NCBI GenBank assembly: GCA_964426135.1
Contig: CAYRPN010000017.1
Location: forward strand, 1-64,000
Origin: CAYRPN01 sp964426135
Lineage (GTDB): Bacteria; Planctomycetota; Phycisphaerae; Phycisphaerales; Phycisphaeraceae
Length of the DNA: 64,000 bases
Direction of reading: 5' to 3'
Part shown: in pieces, positions 20,801 through 28,011 of the stretch
How positions within the stretch are numbered: position 1 is the first letter of the stretch
How the letters are laid out: each line of letters begins with the position of its first letter
Notes under the pieces: generated by a model
The model's database searches: none
The model's input: only the letters and a program-made list of their open reading frames with translations
What the model was told of the DNA's origin: nothing
Made by a program: the position numbers and the translations under genes

Positions 20801-21512
20801 CCGGGCGATCCGGCGTCAGGCCGCGGGCGCGATGGGCGGCGACGTGCGATTCGTCGAACACGGCTCGCAGGTCGTCGTCTGACAGCGTTCGAATCTTGGC
20901 GATTTCATGCGACGTTCGGAAGCCGTCGAAGAAATGCATCACCGGCACGCGGCCGGCCAACGTCGCCGCCTGCCCGATGCAGGCGAAGTCCTGGGCCTCC
21001 TGCACGCTGGAGGAGCAGAGCATCGCGAAGCCCGTCTGTCGGCAGGCCATCACGTCGGAGTGATCGCAGAAAATCGACAGGGCGTGAGTCGCCAGGGTGC
21101 GGGCGGCGACGTGAATGCAGAAGCTCGTCAGTTCGCCGGCGATCTTGTACAGGTTCGGCACCATCAGCAGCAGGCCCTGCGATGCCGTGAACGTCGTCGC
21201 CAGCGAGCCGGCCTGAAGCGCTCCATGCACGGCTCCTGCCGCGCCGCCTTCGCTTTGCATCTGCGCGACGCGCGGAACCTGGCCCCAGAGATTCGCCGCG
21301 CCCGCCGTCGCCCACTCATCCGCCCACTCGCCCATCGGGCTCGACGGCGTGATCGGATAAATCGCGATCACCTCGTTCATGCGATATGCGACGGAAGCCA
21401 CGGCTTCGTTGGCGTCCATCACCGCCAGTTGGACGCCGTGCGAATCCTCGACTGTTTGGTGTGCCTGGGTCACGGTGGAGTCCCCAATGAAAGAGCCAGC
21501 GACCGAGGCCAT
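17856..21512 (-). CDS. nifJ: Pyruvate:ferredoxin (flavodoxin) oxidoreductase
   Basis: 1218 residues, the usual length for the fused homodimeric enzyme that turns pyruvate and CoA into acetyl-CoA, CO2 and reduced ferredoxin. The N-terminal pyrimidine domain shows AIYPITPSSPMGEWADEW; the gamma-like domain has FGLGADGTVGANKNTIKII; two 4Fe-4S clusters use C720-C723-C726-C730 and C776-C779-C782-C786. A further cysteine set (GACAGCGETPY) and the TPP site (GDGWAYDIGYGGLDH, then DTEVYSNTGGQ) complete the chain. The ATG at 21512 gives a 31-residue extension over relatives that begin at MDANEA (codon 32). A GTG at 21473 preceded by GGGGA is another possible start. Oxygen-sensitive chemistry suggests micro-oxic or anoxic episodes. 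Confidence 0.96.
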   Translation of the reverse strand: MASVAGSFIGDSTVTQAHQTVEDSHGVQLAVMDANEAVASVAYRMNEVIAIYPITPSSPMGEWADEWATAGAANLWGQVPRVAQMQSEGGAAGAVHGALQAGSLATTFTASQGLLLMVPNLYKIAGELTSFCIHVAARTLATHALSIFCDHSDVMACRQTGFAMLCSSSVQEAQDFACIGQAATLAGRVPVMHFFDGFRTSHEIAKIRTLSDDDLRAVFDESHVAAHRARGLTPDRPVIRGTAQNPDVFFQAREACNPFYDAFADIVQGMMDRFAARTGRAYRLFDYVGHPQAERVIVAMGSGCQTAQETVEALMSRGEKVGLLNVRLYRPFDIRAFLAALPKTVQTLGVLDRTKEPGAIGDPLYLDVVAALHDAAAQGVSPFARQPRVVGGRYGLSSKEFTPAMVKAVFDHLSGDRPMNHFTVGISDDVTHRSIPFDESFTAESDDTYRAVFFGLGADGTVGANKNTIKIIGEETDLNAQGFFVYDSKKSGARTISHLRFGPRPIRSAYLIERANLVACHQFNFLDKYDIVELAAPGGTLLLNTYFPPEQVWDHLPREVQAQIIEKRLRLYAIDAQRVATDAGMGNRINTVMQTAFFAVSKVIDPDQAIACIKHAIRKTYERKGEQVVQRNIAAVDAALSHLHEVNVPARVTATGTRLSLVSTQAPDFVQRVSAVMMAGHGDRLPVSAFLPDGTWPVGTTRWEKRDIATQIPIWDERVCIQCNKCAFVCPHAAIRAAAYEPATLDAAPQGFRSVDYKAPDLRGLKYTIQVAPQDCTGCGMCVEACPAKDKANPRRKAINMLPHLEHVDAERGYYDFFLSIPPVERSRIERVDVKGTQFFEPLFEYSGACAGCGETPYLKLLTQLLGDRLVVANATGCSSIYGGNLPTTPWTTNRDGRGPAWSNSLFEDNAEFGFGMRLAVDQMQHRAQDLLKALAPQVGQVLVDELLATARPSDAQVHRLREQVVALRGKLREIALPAARQLDEIADYLVRKSVWLIGGDGWAYDIGYGGLDHVMASGVDVKMLVLDTEVYSNTGGQASKSTPLGAAAKFAASGKAIHKKDLGLMAISYGHVYVASIAFGANDNQTVKAIQEAEAYPGPAIVIAYSHCIAHGFDLRFGGEQQKKAVQSGVWPLYRYDPRLVLRGEAALHLDSGPLKGSVEDYMAGEARFRMVESIDRQRFKRLARAAKHHAALRMDLYKQLAQMHLTTRVEKKEPAK

Positions 21513-21630
21513 TCAACCGTCACGACGCTCAGATCGCTATCGGAAGTTCCCTGAGGGCATGGTCAGGAGAACTCCAACCCGCAGTTGGACGGCCACCCGT
21601 GGCCGCGGGCGGGTTGACGCCGCGACACTT

Positions 21631-21756
21631 AAGAACGGGCCCGAAATGACTTCGCGAATTGGCGGTCCCCCATTTAGCCGGCGGGCTTGCCCGCCGAGGG
21701 CATCTCGGCGGGCAAGCCCGCCGGCTAAATGGGGAACTTATTTCGGTCCCGTTCCT
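21631..21756. repeat. Palindromic element family R2, copy a (126 bp)
   Basis: Lies in the 520-base gap between divergent nifJ and the permease gene. The outer ends AAGAACGGG and CCCGTTCCT are inverted, followed inward by CCGAAAT/ATTTCGG and a GC-rich hairpin with arms ATTTAGCCGGCGGGCTTGCC and complement. Full copies occur at 36439-36541 (decayed right end) and 40808-40933, and left halves at 23472-23500 and 38134-38160. The rest of the gap (21757-22032) shows no gene; GACTACACTGG near 21986 may be the -10 of the downstream permease gene. Confidence 0.92.
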
Positions 21757-22032
21757 CAGGCCCTGCGCATCAATCCGTTGAACAGGTCAACTCGTCGACT
21801 GAATCTCGCGCCAAGGCGCCAAGCTCGCCTAGGCAGCGGCCTTCCCGCGGCCCTCGTAACGATGACCATAGGTGCGCCAAGAAACAGGCAGTGCCGAGAA
21901 TTCGTGGCGTGATTCCCGATTGTGTAGTTGTCGCCGGCAGCGAATCCACGCACCTCACCGCATGGCGCATGTTGGCTGCGAATCGAATGACTACACTGGA
22001 AACGGATCGAAACCGGCCCCGCAGAGTTCTCT

Positions 22033-23406
22033 ATGTTCGACCTCATCGGCGGCATCCTGCTCATGGTCCGACGCAGCCTCCGGCAGCACGCGCTGTCGAC
22101 CGTCGTCACCGTCGTCTCCGTCGCCCTCGCCGCCGGCCTGCTCATGACCGTGTTCAGCATTCAGAAGCAGACGATGGACGCGTTCACCCGCGCGTCCACC
22201 GGCTTCGACGCCATCCTCGGCGCCCGCGGCAGCCAGCTCCAGCTCGTGCTCAACACCGTCTTCCACCTGGAAACGTCGCCGGGGAATATCCCGTATTCGA
22301 GTTACCTCTCGATCAAGGCGGACCCGCGCGTCAAGGCGGCGGTGCCGTATGCCGTGGGCGACAACTATCGCGGCTACCGCATCGTCGGCACCACGCTCGA
22401 TTTCTTCAGCGAGTACCGCTTCGGCAAGGACCGCACGCTCGACTTCATCGACGGCAACATCAGCAAGGAGCAGCTCGCGCCGGCCGCCGCGCGAGGCAAG
22501 GGCATCGACGGCTCCAACTTCAACCTCAAGCCCGGCGTCGCCGACGCCGCCGGCCACCGCGTCTTCGATCCCGCCCGGCAGGAAGCGGTCATCGGCAGCC
22601 TCGTCGCGCGGCAGACCGGGCTGCGCCATGGCGATGTGTTCAACTCCTACCACGGGCTGGATTTCGTCGAGACCGAAAAGCACGCGACGGAGTTCATCGT
22701 CGTAGGCGTGCTGGAGCCGACGAACTCGCCGGTCGATCGCGTGATCTGGATTCCGCTGGAAGGCTACTACCGCATGGCGGGCCACGAGCCGTACGACAAG
22801 AAGACCGGCCAGAAGATCGCGATCGATCCCAACGCCGTGATCCCCGACGAACTGAAAGAAGTCAGCGCGGTGATGCTGAAGCTGCGCAGCCCCGCGCATG
22901 GCGCAATGATGGATGTGGACTTCAACCGAATGGGCACGACGCGCACGATCGCCTGGCCGGTGGGCAAGGTGATCGCGGATCTTTTCATCCGCCTGGGATG
23001 GGCGAATCAGGTGTTGCAGTACGTGGCGTATCTCGTGGCGGTCGTGGCGGCGGCGGCGATCCTGGCGAGCATCTACAACACGATGAACGAACGCCGGCGC
23101 GAGTTCGCGATCATGCGGGCGCTGGGCGCGCGAAGGGCCACCGTGTTCAGCGCGATCGTGGCGGAGTCGGCGACGATCGCCGCGCTCGGCTCGGCGCTGG
23201 GCTTCGCCGTCTACTTCGCCCTGATGGCGACGGCGGCGTACGCCATGCGCATGAAGGCCGGCGTGGTGCTCGATGTCACCGCCTTCCACGACGCGTGGTG
23301 GTTCACGCCCATCGGTATGATTGCCCTGGGCGCCATGACCGGCACCGTGCCCGCGTGGAAAGCGTATGCCACCGACGTGGCGACGAACCTGGTGCCGGCC
23401 TCATAA
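22033..23406 (+). CDS. ABC transporter permease of the FtsX/MacB (LolE-like) type
   Basis: 457 residues with the architecture of a four-helix FtsX-type permease. Helix 1 is at about 18-42 (LSTVVTVVSVALAAGLLMTVF). A ~280-residue extracytoplasmic domain follows, then three C-terminal helices (about 325-350, 378-405, 425-445) with the signature NTMNERRREFAIMRALGARR at the cytoplasmic coupling helix. These permeases are mechanotransmission or lipoprotein-release type and need an ATPase. None is encoded next to it: nifJ lies upstream on the other strand. It is followed by a His-rich lipoprotein and a DUF3299 protein, which hints at a metal-linked system like Vibrio Zrg. The ATP-binding partner must be elsewhere or lost. 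Confidence 0.85.
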   Translation: MFDLIGGILLMVRRSLRQHALSTVVTVVSVALAAGLLMTVFSIQKQTMDAFTRASTGFDAILGARGSQLQLVLNTVFHLETSPGNIPYSSYLSIKADPRVKAAVPYAVGDNYRGYRIVGTTLDFFSEYRFGKDRTLDFIDGNISKEQLAPAAARGKGIDGSNFNLKPGVADAAGHRVFDPARQEAVIGSLVARQTGLRHGDVFNSYHGLDFVETEKHATEFIVVGVLEPTNSPVDRVIWIPLEGYYRMAGHEPYDKKTGQKIAIDPNAVIPDELKEVSAVMLKLRSPAHGAMMDVDFNRMGTTRTIAWPVGKVIADLFIRLGWANQVLQYVAYLVAVVAAAAILASIYNTMNERRREFAIMRALGARRATVFSAIVAESATIAALGSALGFAVYFALMATAAYAMRMKAGVVLDVTAFHDAWWFTPIGMIALGAMTGTVPAWKAYATDVATNLVPAS

Positions 23407-23408
23407 GG

Positions 23409-23500
23409 CAAGAGTGAAAAGTGCAAAGTGCAAAGTGAAAAGTAAAAAGTGAAGAATGAAGAGTGCATGGTCACATTTAGCCGGCGGGCTTGCCCGCCGC
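23409..23500. repeat. AAGTG-rich minisatellite followed by an R2 half-element
   Basis: Directly after the permease stop there is a purine-rich tract (23409-23465) built from near-repeats of GTGAAAAGTGCAAA. At 23472-23500 it runs into a left half of the R2 palindrome (ACATTTAGCCGGCGGGCTTG and on), with no right half. The same half-element follows the secG stop at 38134-38160. I see no gene here. Confidence 0.8.
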
Positions 23501-23547
23501 GAACCGCCAGCCACCACAAGCCCTCGCTTCAACGGAGTTCAAACGTC

Positions 23548-24144
23548 ATGACGAACGGTTCACAGACAACGCGCGTGGTGCGATGGATTCTCGCCCTGTG
23601 CATCGCCGCCGCGATCATCACCCTGCCCGCCTGCGGCGGCGGTGACAAGGACCACAAAGATCACAGCCACAAAGATCACAGTCACAAAGATCACGATCAA
23701 AAGGACGACAAGCACGACGACAAGGACGACGAGCACCACCACGACGCCCCGCACGGCGGCGCGATGGTCGAACTCGGCGATCACTTCGGTTACGTCGAAC
23801 TGAAAATCTACGAAGACGACGCGGTGAAGAAAATCGTCGCCTACATTCTCAGTTCGCACGCGGATAAGCCGGTGCGCATCGCCCAGCCGGAGCTTGAACT
23901 GACCGTGCTCGCCGCCAAGGCCGGCAAACCGGCGAAGGAGTTCACGCTGAAACTGAAAGCCGCGGTGGATGAGAACGCGGGCAACAAGGTCGGCGACAGT
24001 TCGCAGTTCGAAGCCCCGCTCGATGCCCTGCAGGGGCTGGGCGAAAAGTCATCGTTCGATGTCGTGATCAAGAGCCTGACGATCGCGGGTAAGGTTTTCA
24101 CCGATGTGAAGATCAACTACCCGAAAGGGAACGCGGCCCACTGA
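23548..24144 (+). CDS. His/Asp-rich metal-binding lipoprotein
   Basis: 198 residues. The start is the ATG at 23548, because the sequence before it is repeat-derived. A hydrophobic segment (ILALCIAAAIITLPAC) ends in a lipobox LPAC, so the mature protein is probably a lipid-anchored envelope protein. Residues about 35-67 form a striking metal-binding tail of DHKDHSHKD-type repeats, roughly a dozen His and more Asp. The rest is a beta-rich domain (HGGAMVELGDHFGYVELKIY) with no named family I can be sure of, but similar in plan to DUF2796/ZrgA-like zinc proteins. It sits between a permease and a DUF3299 protein, suggesting zinc or other divalent-metal handling. Confidence 0.74.
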   Translation: MTNGSQTTRVVRWILALCIAAAIITLPACGGGDKDHKDHSHKDHSHKDHDQKDDKHDDKDDEHHHDAPHGGAMVELGDHFGYVELKIYEDDAVKKIVAYILSSHADKPVRIAQPELELTVLAAKAGKPAKEFTLKLKAAVDENAGNKVGDSSQFEAPLDALQGLGEKSSFDVVIKSLTIAGKVFTDVKINYPKGNAAH

Positions 24145-24231
24145 TGGGCGTATCATTGAGGACGGGATCGCGATCACCATGCCCCCCGTTTAGCGTCCGC
24201 TCGCAGAGCGGAAGAATTGCAGGACCACACC

Positions 24232-25350
24232 ATGCCTGACCATCGCCCCAGCCCTTCCCGCCGCGCCATCGTCGGCCTTGCCGCCGCGCTGCTCTCCGCT
24301 GCCGCGCTGACGGGATGCGGAGATGCCGGCTCCAACGGCACCTCCGCCGGCCCCGTCAAGGGCAAGCAGATGTCCAACGTCGGCCCCGCCAAGGACGCCG
24401 GCCCCGTGGCCGCCAACACCGGCGAAACCCCGCTCCCGCCCGGCGCACGCGACGGCATGAAGGTGATCGACACCAGCAAGCTCCCCGTCACTCCCGACCC
24501 CGCCAGGCCCCAGACGCCCGCGAAAACGGAAACCCCGGCCCAAGTCCCAGCCGCGACCGTCACCACCGACCCACCTGCCGATCCCACCAAACCGCTCACG
24601 GACGACGAAAAGAAAAAACGCGACGACGCCCGCGAAAAAGCCCTCGCCAAGGCCGGCGTCGACACGAAGCAGCCCTACACCGGCGCCACCCCCGTGCCCC
24701 CCGCCCCAGGCACCACCGATCCAGCCAAGATCGTCGATCCCAAGAGCGCCGATCCCAAGAGCGCTGATCCCAAGACCGCCGATCCCGCCAAGACCGCCGC
24801 CGCCGATCCCACCAAGCAGCCGATCAAGATCGGCCCCGTCGACCCCAACACCCCTTCCACCGGTCCGCTGCCCGAGCATCTCAAAGCCGACCGCGAGGCG
24901 ATCAAGAAGTTTGAAGCCGCCAAGCTGAAAGTCGTCAACGGCTACACCGAAGTCCCCTACTCCGCCCTCGCCGGTTACGAGTTCCCCACGGTCATCGCCG
25001 CCGAGGATGGCAAGGACAAAGACAACCGCAAGATTCCCGACGAAGTCAAAAAACTTCACGGCAAGGAAGTCGTCATCCAGGGCTACATGATGCCCATCGA
25101 TTTCGAGGACGGCGGCACCAACGAGTTCGTCCTCACCCGCATCATCCCCTCCTGCTTCTACTGCCAGCCCCCGCAACTGAACGACTGGGTCGAAGTCAAA
25201 ATCAAAGACGCCAAGCGCGTCCCCTACGTGCCCGACGGCCCGATCCTCGTCTACGGCAAACTCGAAGTCGGCGAAAAGTTCGAGGACGGCTTCGTCGTCA
25301 GCCTGTACCGGCTCACCGGTATGAAGGTGGAGAAGGCGCCGAATCCGTGA
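24232..25350 (+). CDS. Lipoprotein with DUF3299 domain
   Basis: 372 residues. The ATG at 24232 is chosen (AGGA lies 8 bases upstream); a TTG 15 bases earlier is possible. RRAIVGLAAALLSAAALTGC is a lipoprotein signal with possible twin-arginine character. Residues about 30-215 are a low-complexity Pro/Ala/Lys/Asp/Thr linker with tandem DPKSA and DPAKT repeats. The C-terminal ~130 residues are the conserved part: LHGKEVVIQGYMMPIDFEDGG, LTRIIPSCFYCQPPQLNDWVEVKI, and GPILVYGKLEVGE. This matches DUF3299, in which a paired-Cys motif (CFYC here) is typical. In proteobacteria this domain occurs beside FtsX permeases and His-rich zinc proteins, the same context as here. The role is inferred as envelope metal trafficking. 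Confidence 0.78.
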   Translation: MPDHRPSPSRRAIVGLAAALLSAAALTGCGDAGSNGTSAGPVKGKQMSNVGPAKDAGPVAANTGETPLPPGARDGMKVIDTSKLPVTPDPARPQTPAKTETPAQVPAATVTTDPPADPTKPLTDDEKKKRDDAREKALAKAGVDTKQPYTGATPVPPAPGTTDPAKIVDPKSADPKSADPKTADPAKTAAADPTKQPIKIGPVDPNTPSTGPLPEHLKADREAIKKFEAAKLKVVNGYTEVPYSALAGYEFPTVIAAEDGKDKDNRKIPDEVKKLHGKEVVIQGYMMPIDFEDGGTNEFVLTRIIPSCFYCQPPQLNDWVEVKIKDAKRVPYVPDGPILVYGKLEVGEKFEDGFVVSLYRLTGMKVEKAPNP

Positions 25351-25372
25351 GGAAGAAGATCAGCATCAGGAC

Positions 25373-25663
25373 TCATTTGAAAAATCGCCGCAGGCGACAT
25401 TCCAGTCGCTTCGAGTTCATTGTCTGACACTCCCATACGACCAGCACCCGCCACTGGAGGCGGCGCAGCGCCCTGAGATTGGCCCGGTCCCGTTTTCTAT
25501 TGCGCTCAATCTTGGCTGTCCAATAGGCCCGCCGCGTTGCCGGGATTCGGCACCGGCCGCACGCGTGCCCGTGCCAGAAGCAGCCGCGAACCTCGATGAT
25601 CCGTCGGCGACGCGGCAACACAATGTCAGGCGAACCGGGCAACCCGCGCACGTGCCAATTCAT
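25373..25663 (-). pseudogene. vsr: 5'-truncated very short patch repair endonuclease (vsr)
   Basis: A 96-residue frame carries the middle and C-terminal part of Vsr, the endonuclease that nicks T:G mismatches left by deaminated 5-methylcytosine. Diagnostic are RGLPGSPDIVLPRRR (catalytic Asp), EVRGCFWHGHAC with a structural Cys/His zinc set, RAYWTAKIERNRKRD, and RRLQWRVLVVWECQT. The first ~40 residues, including the region with the catalytic-site Asp-Ile motif, are missing; instead the frame begins MNWHVRG at the edge of palindrome R9 (25673-25867). That element likely caused the truncation. The nearby methyltransferase fragment (27219-27530) is the natural partner. Confidence 0.8.
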
Positions 25664-25672
25664 GCCGTCATC

Positions 25673-25867
25673 TCAGCCGCGACGCGGCGGCATGACGTAG
25701 CCCCTGGCGTGAGCCAGGGGACAGAAGACGGGTATCCAATCAAGCCCCAGCGGGGCGACATTGAAGGGTTTAGCCGACTGTGTCGCCCGGCTGGGGCTTA
25801 GAACGAAGCAACCTCAGTTCCCCCGGCTCACGCCGGGGGCTACGCCATACCGCCGCTTCGCGGCTGA
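25673..25867. repeat. Nested palindrome R9 next to vsr fragment
   Basis: Outer arms (25673-25716 and about 25824-25867) pair over about 44 bases with mismatches, starting TCAGCCGCGACGCGGCGG. Each contains its own GC-rich hairpin (CCCCTGGCGTGAGCCAGGGG-like). A second inverted pair, AAGCCCCAGCGGGGCGACA at 25742 and its near-complement up to 25800, lies in the middle. The nesting is like R7, R4/R1 and R6. The 3' arm ends in the leader of the XRE gene. Confidence 0.85.
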
Positions 25868-25931
25868 GTGCGTTACTCCGTCAGTGACGAGACCGGGAAA
25901 GCCCGTGTACCGATGTTGGGAGCATTCTAGA

Positions 25932-25952
25932 TTGCTCCGAAGATCGGAGCAA
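25932..25952. promoter_or_regulatory. Candidate XRE operator, inverted repeat
   Basis: TTGCTCC (25932-25938) and GGAGCAA (25946-25952) form an inverted repeat with a 7-base spacer that ends at the first base of the XRE start codon. Its position fits autoregulation by the regulator, as in C-proteins of restriction-modification systems. It overlaps the only GGAG in front of the start. Confidence 0.5.
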
Positions 25953-26230
25953 TGCGCAAGTCGATCCACACCGCCGAATACCGAGCCCTTTGCCACGAAC
26001 TGAAAGCCGCTCGCGGTCAGGCAGGCCTTTCGCAGCGCGATCTCGCGGCGATCCTGAAGGTGCCACACAGTTGGGTCGCGAAAGTGGAAAGCGCTGAACG
26101 TCGAATTGACCTGCTGGAGTTCGCCTTGTTTCTAACGTCGTGCGGCACAGACCCGGTAGCTGCCTTTACCCGCCTCATCCCCGCCAAACAGGTCGGCAGG
26201 CGTACGTCCAACGGAGGGCGCGCGCGATGA
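25952..26230 (+). CDS. XRE-family transcriptional regulator (C-protein-like)
   Basis: 92 residues. A helix-turn-helix covers about 17-60: LKAARGQAGLSQRDLAAILKVPHSWVAKVESAERRIDLLEF, the classic Cro/C1 pattern. The ATG at 25952 overlaps the right half of an inverted repeat that could be its operator. The stop overlaps the start of the HNH nuclease gene (ATGA at 26227), so the two are coupled. In type II restriction-modification systems such controller proteins delay nuclease expression; that role is inferred from context. Confidence 0.8.
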   Translation: MRKSIHTAEYRALCHELKAARGQAGLSQRDLAAILKVPHSWVAKVESAERRIDLLEFALFLTSCGTDPVAAFTRLIPAKQVGRRTSNGGRAR

Positions 26231-26835
26231 CCACCCCCGTCGACCCGAATGATATCCCTGCACTCAGGGCGGCCTTTCAGATGCCATCGCCCGCGACGAT
26301 GGTGTCGAGAATCTCGAGCATTACGAACGCTTTTGTCGGCGCGATCATTCCGGTGATCGAACCGACAGTGGAAGAAATCGCTGAAGCGCTGGCACTACTC
26401 GGCATGAGTGTCAGTGATGTGCGCTGCGCGTATTGCGGCGACAAGGCATCGGAATGGGATCACCTGCGCCCGCTCGTCCTAGACCTGAGGCCCACCGGCT
26501 ACATCTCGGAAATCGCCAATCTCGTGCCTGCCTGTGGCAAGTGCAATCAAAGCAAAGGCAACAAAGACTGGCGAACGTGGATCCTCAGTAAGACGGCAAA
26601 ACTCTCGCCAACGTTTCGCGGCGTAGCCGATGTACCTCGGCGAGCGGCGCGGCTGAACGCATACGAACGGTGGAAGCCTCCAACCAAAGTCGATTTTGGT
26701 TCAATTGTCGGCACCACCAATTGGGACCACTACTGGTCACTTTGGGAATCGGTCAAGAAGGAACTGCGTGACGCGCAGCACGTAGCCGATGCGCTGAAAG
26801 CGCGAATCAAAGCAGGAATTGACAAGCCGATCTAG
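26227..26835 (+). CDS. HNH endonuclease, likely type II restriction enzyme
   Basis: 202 residues from the ATG at 26227. A zinc-finger HNH core is clear: C67-x2-C70, then EWDHLRPL with D78-H79, ANLVPACGKCNQSKGNKDW with C103-x2-C106 and N107. The first ~60 residues are an alpha-helical extension typical of small HNH restriction enzymes, and the tail (about 130-202) is also helical. Overlap with the XRE gene, and fragments of an m5C methyltransferase and vsr on either side, point to a former R-M system. All HNH residues are intact, so the nuclease may still be active without a complete methylase in the window, unless the methylase is elsewhere. Confidence 0.78.
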   Translation: MTTPVDPNDIPALRAAFQMPSPATMVSRISSITNAFVGAIIPVIEPTVEEIAEALALLGMSVSDVRCAYCGDKASEWDHLRPLVLDLRPTGYISEIANLVPACGKCNQSKGNKDWRTWILSKTAKLSPTFRGVADVPRRAARLNAYERWKPPTKVDFGSIVGTTNWDHYWSLWESVKKELRDAQHVADALKARIKAGIDKPI

Positions 26836-26943
26836 CCAATAAAGCCACCTCGAGCTGCGCTTCTGGCAGTTGCTCCCTTTTTAGGAGCGTGATAGAGTGC
26901 ATCCACGTTCTGTTCAATTCGCCGGGAACCGCGGAGCACCTCT

Positions 26944-27156
26944 ATGCACGTCGACAACCACAATGAAGAAATCGAAGAACCGGAAGAAAATGACAATTGC
27001 GGCGCGTGTGGAGTTCGATTGGAGCGCAAGGGCGAAGACTGGGACCAGCTTTGTCCGGGATGCGCCGATTCCGTCTCCAATTTGCTTGATGAGTTAAGTC
27101 TAACGGACGAAGATGCGGACGTTATCATCGAGTTCGCGCGAAAATTCGTCGACTAG
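26944..27156 (+). CDS. Small zinc-ribbon acidic protein
   Basis: 70 residues, very acidic at the N-terminus (EEIEEPEEND). It has CGACG (C19, C22) and CPGC (C37, C40), spaced like a short zinc ribbon. The C-terminal half is a predicted helix (DEDADVIIEFARKFVD). The ATG at 26944 follows GGAGCACCTCT, a reasonable ribosome site. It lies between the HNH gene and the methyltransferase fragment. I do not recognise a family. It could be a regulatory or anti-nuclease protein of the R-M island or unrelated cargo. Confidence 0.55.
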   Translation: MHVDNHNEEIEEPEENDNCGACGVRLERKGEDWDQLCPGCADSVSNLLDELSLTDEDADVIIEFARKFVD

Positions 27157-27218
27157 GCCATGCAGAGTAGTTCGGCACACCGGCTGGGCGAAGACCCGCA
27201 CCAAAATCCACTCTGGGC

Positions 27219-27530
27219 ATGGCCGCCGGCCTTGGCGGTCCTAAAGGCGGGAGCGCGAAACAGATCGTCGTGGGCATCGTCAAAGGCAAGTTGCGAATGC
27301 GCTGGATGAGCGCGCGGGAATATGCCCGGCTTCAGGGCGCGGGGCAATTCAAGATCGACGTTCCGGAACTCCAGGCGATGCACGGCTTCGGCGACGCGGT
27401 GTGCGTGCCGGTCATCCGCTGGATCGACAGCCAGATCCTTTCACCCGTCTACGACTCCGTCGTCCGCGGCGATCGGACGATCGTGACCAGCGGCATCCAC
27501 GCCGACGCGTCGTCGCTTCGCCGCGAATGA
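27219..27530 (+). pseudogene. C-terminal fragment of a cytosine-5 DNA methyltransferase
   Basis: The frame encodes only the last ~95 residues of a C5 methyltransferase: GGSAKQIVVGIVKGKLRMRWMSAREYARLQGAG, then LQAMHGFGDAVCVPVIRWIDSQIL. RxxSxREYARLQG is the conserved motif IX region and GFGDAVCVPV is motif X. The catalytic Pro-Cys loop, motif I and most of the enzyme (roughly 300 residues) are missing, so it cannot be active. The ATG at 27219 is probably fortuitous. It fits the vsr fragment and HNH gene as parts of one former R-M system. Confidence 0.77.
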
Positions 27531-27645
27531 CCGGTTGCCTGGCAAATACGATGAGCAACCGTCGGCGTAGGGTGGGCGATGCCACCCTGCGCGGACCGGG
27601 CACGGACTGGGAAGCCATCGGGTTGTAACCTTTATGGAGATTGGT

Positions 27646-27847
27646 CAATGTAAGGTACGACATGGCGACGGCCCGCTCGCGGGGCCGCGTTGTTCTTTGA
27701 CAAGTCTGCGCTCGGTTTCGGGAGGAGCGAAGCGACGGCGAGATGTGGCCGGAAAGTGTCCTACCTTTTTGGCAGTCATTTTGTAAACGGCTGCGACCGC
27801 GCGAGTTAGCGTGGTTTTCGGCCCCCTGGGGGTGAGTGGCCGGCCAC
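27646..27847 (+). repeat. 202-bp conserved element R3, copy a
   Basis: Spans CAATGTAAGG to GTGGCCGGCCAC in the leader region of the EF-G-like gene. A diverged copy of the same 202-bp length lies inverted at 40464-40665. Blocks that stay identical include GGGGCCGC, TGTTCTTTGACA, GTGGCCGGAAAGTGTCCTAC followed by CTTTTTGGCAGTCA, and the terminal GTGGCCGGCCAC palindrome. A CCCCC/GGGGG hairpin near its 3' end is kept in both. No protein frame is shared. A TATACT at 27938 may be the -10 for the next gene. It could be a structured RNA or a non-autonomous mobile element. Confidence 0.88.
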
Positions 27848-28011
27848 GTTGGGGGCCGGTTGAGTCGGGGGTGACGGGGGCGGGGCGGGCGACGGCGGAG
27901 GGTTGGCCCCTCAGGCTTTTCCCGATTAACAGCAGCGGTATACTGACTTCTCATCTTCTGAAGTCCCCCGGCCCCCCGGCCCCCCGGTCCGCGTCACGTA
28001 CAGGAGCACCC

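Noticed and set aside
17775..20882. Long open frame antisense to nifJ
   Set aside because: Same reason: it shadows a confidently identified enzyme in GC-rich DNA.
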